Below, piece after piece: positions 14,068 through 22,693 of a stretch of DNA of 63,214 nucleotides (position 1 is its first letter; each line of letters opens with the position of its first letter). The translations under genes were made by a program, and so were the position numbers. The notes beneath the pieces are model-generated. The model saw only the letters and a list, made by a program, of their open reading frames with translations. It did not search any database and was not told the origin of the DNA. This stretch comes from a virus: positions 1 to 63,214 of IMG/VR virus record IMGVR_UViG_3300009509_000021; one strand, 5' to 3'.

Positions 14068-14192
14068 TGCCAGCAAAAACGAAAAAGCAGCAACGCTTCA
14101 TGGGCATGTGCTCAACGACGAAAGGCCGTAAAAAGGCAAAGGGTAAATGCCCACCCAAAAAAGTGGCAAAAGAGTTTGCCCGTAAGAAATGA
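14067..14192 (+). CDS. Very small basic KQQRFMG protein (DUF3008-like)
   Basis: The 41-residue protein begins MPAKTKKQQRFMGMCSTTKG; the KQQRFMG segment followed by a Lys-rich tail is the signature of a small phage family. It is coupled at both ends (TAATG before, ATGA into the terminase gene). Function is unknown. Confidence 0.65.
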   Translation: MPAKTKKQQRFMGMCSTTKGRKKAKGKCPPKKVAKEFARKK

Positions 14193-15613
14193 AACTTGAC
14201 TTCACGCCAACACCAACCTGCCGAGATTTCATGCTCTCCAAAAAGAGAGTACGTTTCTTGGTCGGAGCTGTTGGATCGTCTAAAACAACGACATGCCTTT
14301 ATGAAATCCTCCGTAGGGCAGCTGAACAGGCTCCAGCGGAAGACGGGACTCGCTATACACGTTTTGCAATCATACGCAACACACTCGCGGCAATTAAGAG
14401 TACCGTACTTAAGGATATTCAGCAGATATTCGGCCCTATTATTGACTATCGGGTTTCGGAGTCTACGGTCTATATAAGACAGGGTGACATTCACTGTGAG
14501 ATATTGCTTATACCGTTGGACACTCCTGATGACCAAAAGCGCCTCCTGTCTTCGCAGCTCACGGGCGCTTACTTTAACGAATTTGTCGAAGTTGACCCTG
14601 TGTTTATTTCTGGAGCCCTTGGTCGTTGTGGTCGCTACCCTTCACAGCTCAGGGGTAAACCGACATGGTACGGTGTCTTTGCAGATTCAAACCCGGGGAC
14701 CGAGGACTCGCCCTATTATGAAATACTTAAGGTCGAATTACCGGAGTCCTACGGTTACTTCGAGCAACCGTCACCGCTACTGAGAGACGATGCTGGCAAC
14801 ATTACAGAGAACCCTGCTGCCGAGAATATTGAGAATCTGCCGGGTGGATTTGACTACTACTGGACACTACTCAATGGTGCTTCGCCAGAATGGTCTGAGC
14901 GGTTTGTATTCGGTCAGTGGGGTGAGTCCCTTGAAGGTCAGGCAGTTTTCAAAAACACGTTCACGGAGAGCTTTCATGTGGCGACATCTGAGCTTACTCC
15001 ATCGGCTGGTCACGCGCTTATCATTGGGATGGATTTTGCTCGTGCGCCTGCTGCAGTCATCTGTCAAGTGGACCACACTGGGCGTTTGCTGGTCTTGCAA
15101 GAAGCGTATGAAGAAAACATGGGCGTTGAAAAGTTTGTTCGTGACCGCCTCATGCCCATCGTGTTCAGCCCACGCTTTCAGGGGAAACCCATGTACATCG
15201 TCGGGGATCCTAGTGGTACGACCAAGTCACAAATCGGGGAACGATCCGTTTTCTCAATGATACGAGGTCTTGGTTTTGAGGCGGTTCCTGCACAAACGAA
15301 TCATATTAAACCTCGGTTGGATGCTGTGGAGAAATGGCTCCTCATGCAGCGAGAGGGTTCAGCGGCAATACTTTTTGACCCAGTCGGCTGTCCTGAGCTT
15401 ATTACTGCTCTTAAACACAAATATCGTTATCGAGCTCGTAAAGATGGAGAGCTGGAAGATAAGCCCCATAAGGTCCGTCCTTGGGCTGATCTTGCTGATG
15501 CTTTGCAGTACGCTTGTCTCGGCACTGCTCAGAACCTTATGGGTAAAGTGATGAGACGTATGCAACGAAGTCACGAGAAAAAACCCGATATGCCTGTAGG
15601 AGCATGGACATGA
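14189..15613 (+). CDS. Terminase large subunit
   Basis: The 474-residue DNA-packaging motor has an adenine/Walker A region GAVGSSKT at residues 26-33, a Walker B-like TGAYFNEF at about 124-131, and a nuclease domain with acidic residues in IGMDFARAP (about 279), VGDPSG (about 343) and DLADALQY (near 450). It cuts concatemeric DNA and drives it through the portal into the head. The ATG overlaps the preceding small gene (ATGA), and the stop overlaps the next start in the same way. Confidence 0.93.
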   Translation: MKLDFTPTPTCRDFMLSKKRVRFLVGAVGSSKTTTCLYEILRRAAEQAPAEDGTRYTRFAIIRNTLAAIKSTVLKDIQQIFGPIIDYRVSESTVYIRQGDIHCEILLIPLDTPDDQKRLLSSQLTGAYFNEFVEVDPVFISGALGRCGRYPSQLRGKPTWYGVFADSNPGTEDSPYYEILKVELPESYGYFEQPSPLLRDDAGNITENPAAENIENLPGGFDYYWTLLNGASPEWSERFVFGQWGESLEGQAVFKNTFTESFHVATSELTPSAGHALIIGMDFARAPAAVICQVDHTGRLLVLQEAYEENMGVEKFVRDRLMPIVFSPRFQGKPMYIVGDPSGTTKSQIGERSVFSMIRGLGFEAVPAQTNHIKPRLDAVEKWLLMQREGSAAILFDPVGCPELITALKHKYRYRARKDGELEDKPHKVRPWADLADALQYACLGTAQNLMGKVMRRMQRSHEKKPDMPVGAWT

Positions 15614-16059
15614 TTATCACCCTAGAACGTTTTGCTTATCTTGACGACTGCACGAGAGGTGTGATGCATGTCGGTAACCAACAATTCCAGACCATTGAAA
15701 GACCTTGGGTTAAAAATCCAGCTGGCCCGGGCGGGATGCCGTTTCAGAGTTGTGTCCCGGATGGTACGTATCGTGTACGTGCTTACACACGCCCTTCTGG
15801 AAAGAAGGCATTTATCTTATCAAACCCTGATTTGGGAGTCTGGGAGCAGCAAGAAGACCGTGACTCTACCACGTGGGGGCGTTATCTGATTCTCATACAC
15901 CCCGGCAACACCGTCGAAGACGTAGTCGGGTGTATAGCTCCCGGCCTGACTGGATCGGATCGCTCCGTTGGCAATTCTCGCGCTGCGATGCTGAAGCTGC
16001 ATGAGCTTCTTGAAGGATACGAGCATGACCTCGCAATCCGGCCCAAGGGCACGAGCTAA
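15610..16059 (+). CDS. DUF5675 family protein
   Basis: The 149-residue protein matches the DUF5675 pattern: an N-terminal TLERF strand, a TIERPW segment, SCVPDGTYRV, then LILIHPGNTVEDVVGCI and a C-terminal NSRAAMLKL helix. The family is common in phages and has been suspected of a cell-wall role, but its activity is not established here. The second of two near ATGs is chosen because AGGAG is seven bases before it and it overlaps the terminase stop (ATGA). Its 3' end overlaps the convergent next gene by 4 bases. Confidence 0.75.
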   Translation: MIITLERFAYLDDCTRGVMHVGNQQFQTIERPWVKNPAGPGGMPFQSCVPDGTYRVRAYTRPSGKKAFILSNPDLGVWEQQEDRDSTTWGRYLILIHPGNTVEDVVGCIAPGLTGSDRSVGNSRAAMLKLHELLEGYEHDLAIRPKGTS

Positions 16060-16586
16060 CCATTCAGTCCGATAAACTTCGCTACCGTTAAGAGTTTCTT
16101 CTGCACCCACTCACCGAAGGTGCCGCTAGTGGTATGTCCGCTTATTGGCTCGTCCCACACCGCGTCTGCGATGTTGTCGAGGTCGCCTTGGCCGAGGGAC
16201 TGAGACTCGTTCCGGATCAGACCGGCTGAGTTCGTCGGAATCACTGTTACGAGGCTTGTCGGAACTAGGATCCCGTTTTCCACGTCGAATAAGTTGTTGT
16301 TTGATCCTTCCAACCTCACAGAGTATTGGCTTCCAGTGAACTGAAATTGGATGCTGAAACTGTTGATGAATTCAATTGTACGCGCATACGTCGTACCGGC
16401 TACAGTTACTTCCGTATTGTGCTGGTATGCGTCAGGTAGCCAGATATAAGGCTCGCTTGCCAGTAGAGTCATGACGTCTTTTCTGAACTGGTCTGTATCG
16501 AGTGAATACAGCGTACCAGTGACAAGCGTCAGGTCAGCCTGAGGAATCGTAATCAGGCGAGTTACTGGATCAAGATTGAGTGCCAT
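16056..16586 (-). CDS. Probable phage structural protein
   Basis: The 176-residue protein is beta-rich in its first 120 residues, followed by NIADAVWDEPISGHTTSGTF, a segment typical of C termini of phage tail and particle proteins. It is the last gene of the opposite-strand block and converges on the DUF5675 gene with a 4-base overlap. It overlaps the preceding coiled-coil gene by 17 bases. Confidence 0.6.
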   Translation of the reverse strand: MALNLDPVTRLITIPQADLTLVTGTLYSLDTDQFRKDVMTLLASEPYIWLPDAYQHNTEVTVAGTTYARTIEFINSFSIQFQFTGSQYSVRLEGSNNNLFDVENGILVPTSLVTVIPTNSAGLIRNESQSLGQGDLDNIADAVWDEPISGHTTSGTFGEWVQKKLLTVAKFIGLNG

Positions 16587-16923
16587 CCACGTCTTCCGGA
16601 GTTGTGCTGCCGCCTGTAGCCAGCCAGCTTACACGTTCAATGTTCCACTGCTGCCGGAACTGATCGAGTTCTTTGCGCATGTTGCTGACCAAGTTGACGA
16701 GATGATTGTTCTGTGAAGAAACGTCATCAACCAGTGCTCGCAGGATCTTCATCTCATTCATGACCCCCTTGACCGTGGCTTGCTCACCCATGGTCATCTT
16801 GGCCTTATTGATATCCTGCATGGCACCACGAAGCTCAGCTTCCGTCATGCGTCTTTCTTCAGGCGGGCCACGATCAATAGGAACGCCGTCGATATCTTCG
16901 TCTGTACTGCCAAATGAGCTCAT
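16570..16923 (-). CDS. Coiled-coil protein
   Basis: The 117-residue protein has an acidic N terminus and a long heptad-like helix from about residue 45 to 95. It could bridge the adjacent structural proteins or act as an assembly chaperone. The ATG overlaps the stop of the 622-residue gene (TAATG). Confidence 0.6.
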   Translation of the reverse strand: MSSFGSTDEDIDGVPIDRGPPEERRMTEAELRGAMQDINKAKMTMGEQATVKGVMNEMKILRALVDDVSSQNNHLVNLVSNMRKELDQFRQQWNIERVSWLATGGSTTPEDVDGTQS

Positions 16924-18791
16924 TATTCGTCCAATAGCATTAGTGCTGTGATGTCGCTACCTGCACTAGCATCAGTCACAGTCAGCGTTGATTGTCGGTA
17001 ATAGGGAGAACTTGTGCTCTTTCTCGCCCATCCTTTGAGACCTTGCGATGCTGGCCAAGTCTTTGAGGACTGTACCACACCGGTAGTACTGGTTGTCCCA
17101 TACAAGGCTACGTAAGAGAATATCGGTGTGCCACCTGCTGATGCAGATGCGCTTGCACTCACTGTATAGGTAAATTGGGTGGTTGAAGTTACTGTAATTT
17201 GAGCCACCTTGTTGTACAGCTCATCCCCTGCATTCCTGATGACAACGTAATCATTAGTTGCCAATCCATGCGCAACCGATGCTGTCAGAGTAGCTGTACC
17301 ACCAGTTTGCGTGAGTGTTGATACGCCAGCTTGATACGGGAAGCCTGAACCACCGCCATTGTCAGAAGTCTCAAGTAGTACTCTAGCAGAGGCTACTGCA
17401 CTGCCTGTTTCGTCAATTGTTGTCACTTTCGTGGTGACAGGATCAACTACTAACGTAACCGTGATACCAGCTGCATCGTCAACACCGACGTTTGACGTTG
17501 TTGCCGGAGAACCACCTACTGTGCAGCCAACAAGGTTCACATTGATGGAACCTGATGTAGCATCAAACCTGAGCGTGGCATCGTTTGCATCGGCTGTTGA
17601 ACTAAAGCCAGTGAAATCGATGCCAGTCAGGGTTAGGTCATGGGCTACATTGGCACCGAACCGGATAGCATGGTGGGCGTTTGTGCCCTTGCTGAATGTG
17701 CAGTTATCAAGCTCGGTGATGGAGGTCGCGCCAGAGGTAGTGCGATTGTCATATACCGCGCCCTCGTCAGCGGCTACGGTAGGTGTAAGAATTTGTGATC
17801 CTGAGATGTCAGCTTCGTTGAGAATAATCTGTCCTGAGCTTGTCCACTGGCTGTTAGTGCATGAACTTGAGCCGTTCGGGTTGAACGTGGTTGTGGCACA
17901 GCGGGAAAAACGATTGTTGTCCCCCGCGAATGTGCCTACGTTGAGTGTCAGTACAGCGGGGTAATTGGTGCCGAGATGCTGGATAGTAATACCGTCCCAT
18001 TCGACATTCGAGCTGGCATTCCTGATCTCGAATTCGTTGAAACCAGTTGGTAGAAAGATGTCATTGAGGACGACGATGTTTCTGTTCGAGTCGCGAAAGT
18101 CTACCGCTGTTCCTGTCAGGCCCATGACAAAGCAACCATGGAACTGGTAGCCACCAGCAACCGGCGTGAGGAGGCCCCAGCGACGTGTCGTAGCAGCGTC
18201 GAATGTGGCCGCGCCAAGGAAGGTGGCATAGCCACTGGTCACGTCACCGTTGGTGCATTGAATCTCACGCCCATGCCTGAAGGCATCGATGGCATTCGGT
18301 GAACCCTTCAGCGAGCCTGAGCCGAGAATCTTCCACTGTGCACCAAAATACGTAGTCGCCGTGGGTGTGCCAGTGCTGGTCGATGGTGTCTGCGTGGGAT
18401 CGACGGCATAGGTTACCCACGAGAGCAGGTCGCTACCTTCTACGTCTGAGCCATCCACGTAGAACTGGTCGTATGATCCTGTGCCATCACCGATCAGCAC
18501 CTGACCACCACCCGCTGCGGTCGTGTCCATCAGGTTGCGGTTGGCCTGCCTGAGCCAGATGAACAGCGCGTCACCGGACGTGATGGTGGTTGCACCAGCA
18601 CTGTAGATCATGCCGCGAGTGTTGGCCGTGAAGCCAGCCTTCGAGATACAGGCGTCACCTTGGATGTAGTAATCCGTTTCCGAGGCGAGACCAGACGCAC
18701 CACCACCGAGAGCCGTCCAGTTGGTTGTACCACCGGCTGTATCTACCACGTTAATGGTGGATAGGTCAGTTGTATAACTCGGCGCTGCCAT
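16923..18791 (-). CDS. Large beta-rich structural protein, possibly a beta-helix
   Basis: The 622-residue protein is rich in Gly, Thr, Ser and Asn, with repeating short hydrophobic strands and Asn-rich turns at about residues 180-430, as in parallel beta-helix fibres or spikes. No catalytic motif is seen. The C-terminal part (about 470-600) contains further repeated beta segments. It is probably part of the particle surface or tail. It starts where the zinc-ribbon gene stops. Confidence 0.6.
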   Translation of the reverse strand: MAAPSYTTDLSTINVVDTAGGTTNWTALGGGASGLASETDYYIQGDACISKAGFTANTRGMIYSAGATTITSGDALFIWLRQANRNLMDTTAAGGGQVLIGDGTGSYDQFYVDGSDVEGSDLLSWVTYAVDPTQTPSTSTGTPTATTYFGAQWKILGSGSLKGSPNAIDAFRHGREIQCTNGDVTSGYATFLGAATFDAATTRRWGLLTPVAGGYQFHGCFVMGLTGTAVDFRDSNRNIVVLNDIFLPTGFNEFEIRNASSNVEWDGITIQHLGTNYPAVLTLNVGTFAGDNNRFSRCATTTFNPNGSSSCTNSQWTSSGQIILNEADISGSQILTPTVAADEGAVYDNRTTSGATSITELDNCTFSKGTNAHHAIRFGANVAHDLTLTGIDFTGFSSTADANDATLRFDATSGSINVNLVGCTVGGSPATTSNVGVDDAAGITVTLVVDPVTTKVTTIDETGSAVASARVLLETSDNGGGSGFPYQAGVSTLTQTGGTATLTASVAHGLATNDYVVIRNAGDELYNKVAQITVTSTTQFTYTVSASASASAGGTPIFSYVALYGTTSTTGVVQSSKTWPASQGLKGWARKSTSSPYYRQSTLTVTDASAGSDITALMLLDE

Positions 18792-18964
18792 TATTCAAGA
18801 GCCTCTACTTCAGCATCAGTGAGGTTTTCAAAAGGCCCTGATGGTCCTGATTCTTTCAAAACAGTTTCACCACAGGTACAGACTACTTCTTGTGGAACTG
18901 GATCACTAACGCTAAACCAGATCACATCCCCGCAGTTGCTACAACGTGTTGCTTTTCTTGCCAT
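18791..18964 (-). CDS. Small zinc-ribbon protein
   Basis: The 57-residue protein starts MARKATRCSNCGDVIWFSV and has CSNC (residues 8-11) and CTC (about 30-32), suggesting a zinc ribbon, then an acidic C-terminal helix. It overlaps the sulfotransferase-like gene by 43 bases and shares one base (TAATG) with the next start. Function is unknown. Confidence 0.55.
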   Translation of the reverse strand: MARKATRCSNCGDVIWFSVSDPVPQEVVCTCGETVLKESGPSGPFENLTDAEVEALE

Positions 18965-19398
18965 GTTGAACGTGGTCCATAGTGATCGTTGATAAGCGTC
19001 AGTTTGTAGACTGCTCGCATGTCATCTCTTAGCAGTTGCCAACCTACTCGTGAAGGGTCTGTATCACCTACTTTTCCCCAATCTGTAATGCGGGGATCTT
19101 CTTGCTTATCTACGCAAATGACATCAATGTCGATGACAGTATTCAGCATTTGTAGACAAGCAAGAGAGATATAAAATTGCCCGTGAAAGAACCTTTTTGG
19201 GTCGGATCTCCTGCACCAAGACCGCCACACATCTGGGGGGTTTCGTAGCGGGACTATTACATGTCTCCCTTCTATACGCCGAAGTAGTGAATCCCAATCC
19301 GTTGTAGTATGGATATGGTCTTTGATACCAAGGCGCTCTTTCAGAAACCGTGTCCCAGTGTGAGGCGCTGATACGATAATTGGATCAGGTGTCGTCAA
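18922..19398 (-). CDS. Sulfotransferase-like protein
   Basis: The 158-residue protein has a P-loop-like 5'-phosphosulfate loop APHTGTRFL at residues 11-19 and a 3'-phosphate motif RNPPDVWRSW at 52-61, the two PAPS-binding signatures of sulfotransferases. It is short for the family, which usually exceeds 200 residues, so it may be a minimal or degenerate enzyme. A role in modifying a glycan or small molecule is possible. It overlaps the large structural gene upstream by 14 bases and is coupled to it. Confidence 0.55.
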   Translation of the reverse strand: MTTPDPIIVSAPHTGTRFLKERLGIKDHIHTTTDWDSLLRRIEGRHVIVPLRNPPDVWRSWCRRSDPKRFFHGQFYISLACLQMLNTVIDIDVICVDKQEDPRITDWGKVGDTDPSRVGWQLLRDDMRAVYKLTLINDHYGPRSTWQEKQHVVATAGM

Positions 19399-21706
19399 TG
19401 CGATTCACCGACGCCGTACCACCGGTATTGGTCATATCACCGGTTGTTTCAGCCGTCTTAATTGGCGTTGCTCCACCGTCACGTACTCGAACAAAATGTG
19501 TTCTGTCTGAGCTATAAACGTAGCTGAAGCTATCTGACGTAGTAGTAGCTGTGTAGTCAAGATAACCAACAAAAACGTTGTTACCGCCGGTTGCGTTGTT
19601 GGTGCTGAAGTCCGTCGATGGGATGGTGAATGTATCTGCCGTGGTATCAAATGCTGTATACCGATGCAGCGAATACAGACCATCATCTCGCTCAATTCTG
19701 ATCGAGCCCTTGGTGCCCGCTGAAGTTGGCGTATCTGACGGAACACCCGGGGCCGGGTTGATAGGCACCGATGTAACGTTAGTAGCCGACAGCGTAGAGT
19801 TCAACGCCATTTGTGTAAAGTTGATATCACCAGCGTTATCTTCAGTAACCAGTACATAGTCGCCGGAGATAAAGCCAGAGACTGTGAAGGTAACGTTATT
19901 CGGTGGGTTAATCGGGTTGTTACCCAGATCGAAGAAGGTATCTGCTGCCGAAGTATCTGCAGCCTCCATACCAAGACCGTAGGCACCGATAAGTGCAGAA
20001 CCAGTCGATACACCAACAAACGGCGTCGATACACTGTATGCCACTGAATCAGCACTCAACGTGTAGTACGCAGGGTGATTACCCGGATCATACAAACGAG
20101 TGTTATTCAGCGGAGCTACACCCTTGGTCAACTGACCGTAGATGTTGCCAGTTGCTCCTTGATCGTCCAGTGCAAAGATTGCGAGCTCGCCAGCGGCGTT
20201 CTGTATTTCTTCACCGGCAGGCGTAGCGGAGACCGTTGCCTGTGCTCCCGATGACTGACCCGTGAAGGTATCGGAGATCGTGACCGTACCGAATTCGATG
20301 TCGATGATGAGCGACGTATCCGTGCCATCAACACTCAGTACTCGACCTTTCCACGTTGGCGTGGCCGTGTCCTCATGGACTGCCTCACCTACCGTGAATG
20401 GGCCACCCGTGACTGCACCATGGTTGACGTAAGTACCGAACACCCACTTCTCGTTGGTGGCAGCGGCTGGCGTACCAGTTTCCGTGTCATAAGCCATCGA
20501 GTGGGTTACACCACGATGCAGCTCACCATTCTGTCCATTGAGCGTGGATGCCGAGCTGTCGGCTGACAACAACTTCATACGCTCATAGAACTGGTTGATG
20601 GTGTACGTGTCTCTGTTCCACTCCGAGTAGTATTCCTCATTCGTACCATCACCAGAGATGTCGATGAGTCTCAGACCTTCGGTATTGGTGATCGTAGACC
20701 AGCCATTTACCGTGGCGAATGCCGTAGTGTTATTGAGGTCACCACTATCGGACAGAGCCAATACGTTGTTACCCGGGGAGGTGCCGTTGATGGAAAACTC
20801 ACCGTAGGTATTGCCGTAACGACGATTAGTGCCCAGAAGACGTCGGCGTCCAATATCTACACCAAAATCACGGACTTTGACCATGAAGCGATGAGAAATA
20901 CCGGCACCTGCATTAGCGTTAATAGGCACTGCGATGTTGTACACATCAGCTGCTACCCAGTCGTTCGACGTACCACCATACAGTTCAGCTACTGTAATAG
21001 TAGTAGATGAATTTGCCGTGACAATTCCCTGTGAACCATCTGTAACATTGCGAATGGTATAGCCAACCCACTCGTCTGTCGTCCAGCTGGCCGTCGAGTC
21101 CGTGAGGACAGTCGTGCTGGTGCCACCTGAATGCGAGCCAGCTTGCCAGCCGTAGTTCCAATAGTCATCTGACAGAATTGCACCATTCTGAATGACCTGA
21201 ATGTGAACGTCGCTATTGCCGAAGTTTACGATACCGTCCCAGCGTTCCTGCGTTGGTCCAACGCCTTGCGTAATGGATCCATCATACAAATGCTCAATAG
21301 CGGTAGCATCCACGTTGAACCCATTGGTCAGCGTGATAATGTTATCCGTTGAACGAGCCGAAGGATCGCTAGAGATGATATCCAGCTCATCATCGCCTGC
21401 AAACTCAGGGTCATCGGCCAGAGCCTGCAACCATCTATGGAACTGAATGACTGTTGCATAAGACGCAGCTTGTGTAGCTACGCCAGTACCGGTTCCGGCA
21501 CCTGTTGCCTCGAAACGCAATCCAACAGTATTGCTGGCTGCACCTACGAGCGTGAAGTCAGTCGTACCGACTGATCGAATTTGGTAATAGTCACCAGTAA
21601 CAAAACTACCAGCGTTTACCGTTGTCGTTGGACTGTGGTCAAATCCGATATACCGTATATTTCCGGTTGCACGATCGACACTCCAGTCACCATCTACCAT
21701 TGGCAT
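19385..21706 (-). CDS. Large repetitive structural protein
   Basis: The 773-residue protein is rich in Thr, Gly, Asn and Asp with many short beta segments and few charged helices, typical of tail or capsid-surface proteins. Segments such as ATVSATP and GNNVFVGYLDYT suggest stacked beta modules. No enzyme motif is visible. With the 622-residue protein it makes up most of the opposite-strand block. Confidence 0.6.
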   Translation of the reverse strand: MPMVDGDWSVDRATGNIRYIGFDHSPTTTVNAGSFVTGDYYQIRSVGTTDFTLVGAASNTVGLRFEATGAGTGTGVATQAASYATVIQFHRWLQALADDPEFAGDDELDIISSDPSARSTDNIITLTNGFNVDATAIEHLYDGSITQGVGPTQERWDGIVNFGNSDVHIQVIQNGAILSDDYWNYGWQAGSHSGGTSTTVLTDSTASWTTDEWVGYTIRNVTDGSQGIVTANSSTTITVAELYGGTSNDWVAADVYNIAVPINANAGAGISHRFMVKVRDFGVDIGRRRLLGTNRRYGNTYGEFSINGTSPGNNVLALSDSGDLNNTTAFATVNGWSTITNTEGLRLIDISGDGTNEEYYSEWNRDTYTINQFYERMKLLSADSSASTLNGQNGELHRGVTHSMAYDTETGTPAAATNEKWVFGTYVNHGAVTGGPFTVGEAVHEDTATPTWKGRVLSVDGTDTSLIIDIEFGTVTISDTFTGQSSGAQATVSATPAGEEIQNAAGELAIFALDDQGATGNIYGQLTKGVAPLNNTRLYDPGNHPAYYTLSADSVAYSVSTPFVGVSTGSALIGAYGLGMEAADTSAADTFFDLGNNPINPPNNVTFTVSGFISGDYVLVTEDNAGDINFTQMALNSTLSATNVTSVPINPAPGVPSDTPTSAGTKGSIRIERDDGLYSLHRYTAFDTTADTFTIPSTDFSTNNATGGNNVFVGYLDYTATTTSDSFSYVYSSDRTHFVRVRDGGATPIKTAETTGDMTNTGGTASVNRIDDT

Positions 21707-21717
21707 GATTCAAGTCC

Positions 21718-22173
21718 CTATGAGTATGTTAATGAAGCTCGGTTATCCCAGATATTATCTCTGTTGCTGTTTCCGTCAGCCCATTCAGTAACCGAATCGG
21801 TATTGCCGCTACCATCAACAGTAAAGGTTATCCGCCTGATTCTCCAAGCGGCAGAGCTCGTCGTAGTTCCGGGCAGAGCGTCGCCAACATACAAAGTGTC
21901 GCCGCCGTTTTCTTCGTCTACTCGCTGAGCGTTTGACATTTTTTCAATTCCAAAGTCAGTTCTTACCCAAGACCCCGGCGTGGCGTCATCGGGCTTGATG
22001 ACATCGACTCCGTCGTCAGAACGGGCGTCTGTATCATCAAATATGAACCATCCTTCTTCATCGCCCACGAGCAATGAAGCAAGGTCATTGTGGACCGGCG
22101 CATCCAGTGCGCGCAACTCCGCGTATGTTCTTGCACGTAGCGTCGCGGATCGTTGGACTCTTTGGATGCCCAT
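21718..22173 (-). CDS. Probable structural protein
   Basis: The 151-residue protein has an N-terminal basic helix, then a WFIFDDTDARSDDGVDVIKP segment of the kind found at the start of phage fibre and spike proteins. It may connect the large structural protein to the particle. It lies one base after the ParB-like gene and 11 bases before the 773-residue gene. Confidence 0.6.
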   Translation of the reverse strand: MGIQRVQRSATLRARTYAELRALDAPVHNDLASLLVGDEEGWFIFDDTDARSDDGVDVIKPDDATPGSWVRTDFGIEKMSNAQRVDEENGGDTLYVGDALPGTTTSSAAWRIRRITFTVDGSGNTDSVTEWADGNSNRDNIWDNRASLTYS

Positions 22174-22174
22174 T

Positions 22175-22609
22175 TCACGCGACTGCCTTTAGCATACGAG
22201 AGGCCCATGAGCTTTTCTTCCAGAGGTCATCTCCGGGATGCACACAGGCCATGAATGTTTCGAGATCGGGGTGTTCGATGTGTTGGTAGTCACCAAGACC
22301 ATCGATTGGAGGGGGTTGTTGCTTACAAATAACCAGAGCTTTGATTGTGTCGTGTCCAAGCTGTTGCCACGCTTCTACTCTGTTGTTCCCCATTGCAATG
22401 CGAAAGCGTGGGGGGTTTCCTGAGTCAACTTCAACAACAATAGGGTTTCTTAACCCGTTCTCCTTGATGTTTTCTTTAAGCGCTAAGAACTCGTCGAGAG
22501 GCATACCCCCAGTCTTCAAATCACCGTGTCTCATGTGACTGAAGTTGAGGATATTCAGCCTTGCTATCGGTAACTCCTCAAAGTAGTAAGCCCGGTAGCG
22601 GGAGTACAT
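22175..22609 (-). CDS. ParB-like domain protein
   Basis: The 144-residue protein matches the ParB N-terminal (sulfiredoxin-like) fold: ARLNILNF strand, LKENIKENGLRNPIVV, then GNNRVEAWQQLGHDTIKALV at residues 74-93, corresponding to the GxxR nucleotide-binding box. There is no helix-turn-helix DNA-binding domain, so it is a stand-alone domain, perhaps a CTP-binding switch or nuclease-like protein. It is the first gene of the leftward block, starting 84 bases from the portal gene on the other strand. Confidence 0.75.
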   Translation of the reverse strand: MYSRYRAYYFEELPIARLNILNFSHMRHGDLKTGGMPLDEFLALKENIKENGLRNPIVVEVDSGNPPRFRIAMGNNRVEAWQQLGHDTIKALVICKQQPPPIDGLGDYQHIEHPDLETFMACVHPGDDLWKKSSWASRMLKAVA

Positions 22610-22633
22610 AGCACCAGTTCCTTGTGACTACTG

Positions 22634-22662
22634 TTGACACGAGCTTGTTTATAAACGATATT
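22634..22662 (+). promoter_or_regulatory. Sigma70-like promoter for the portal gene and late genes
   Basis: A perfect -35 TTGACA (22634-22639), a 17-base spacer and GATATT (four of six) lie 32 bases before the portal ATG, in the gap between divergent genes. This fits use by host RNA polymerase. Confidence 0.55.
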
Positions 22663-22693
22663 CCGCATACTAGCAACTTATTGCGGACATGAA

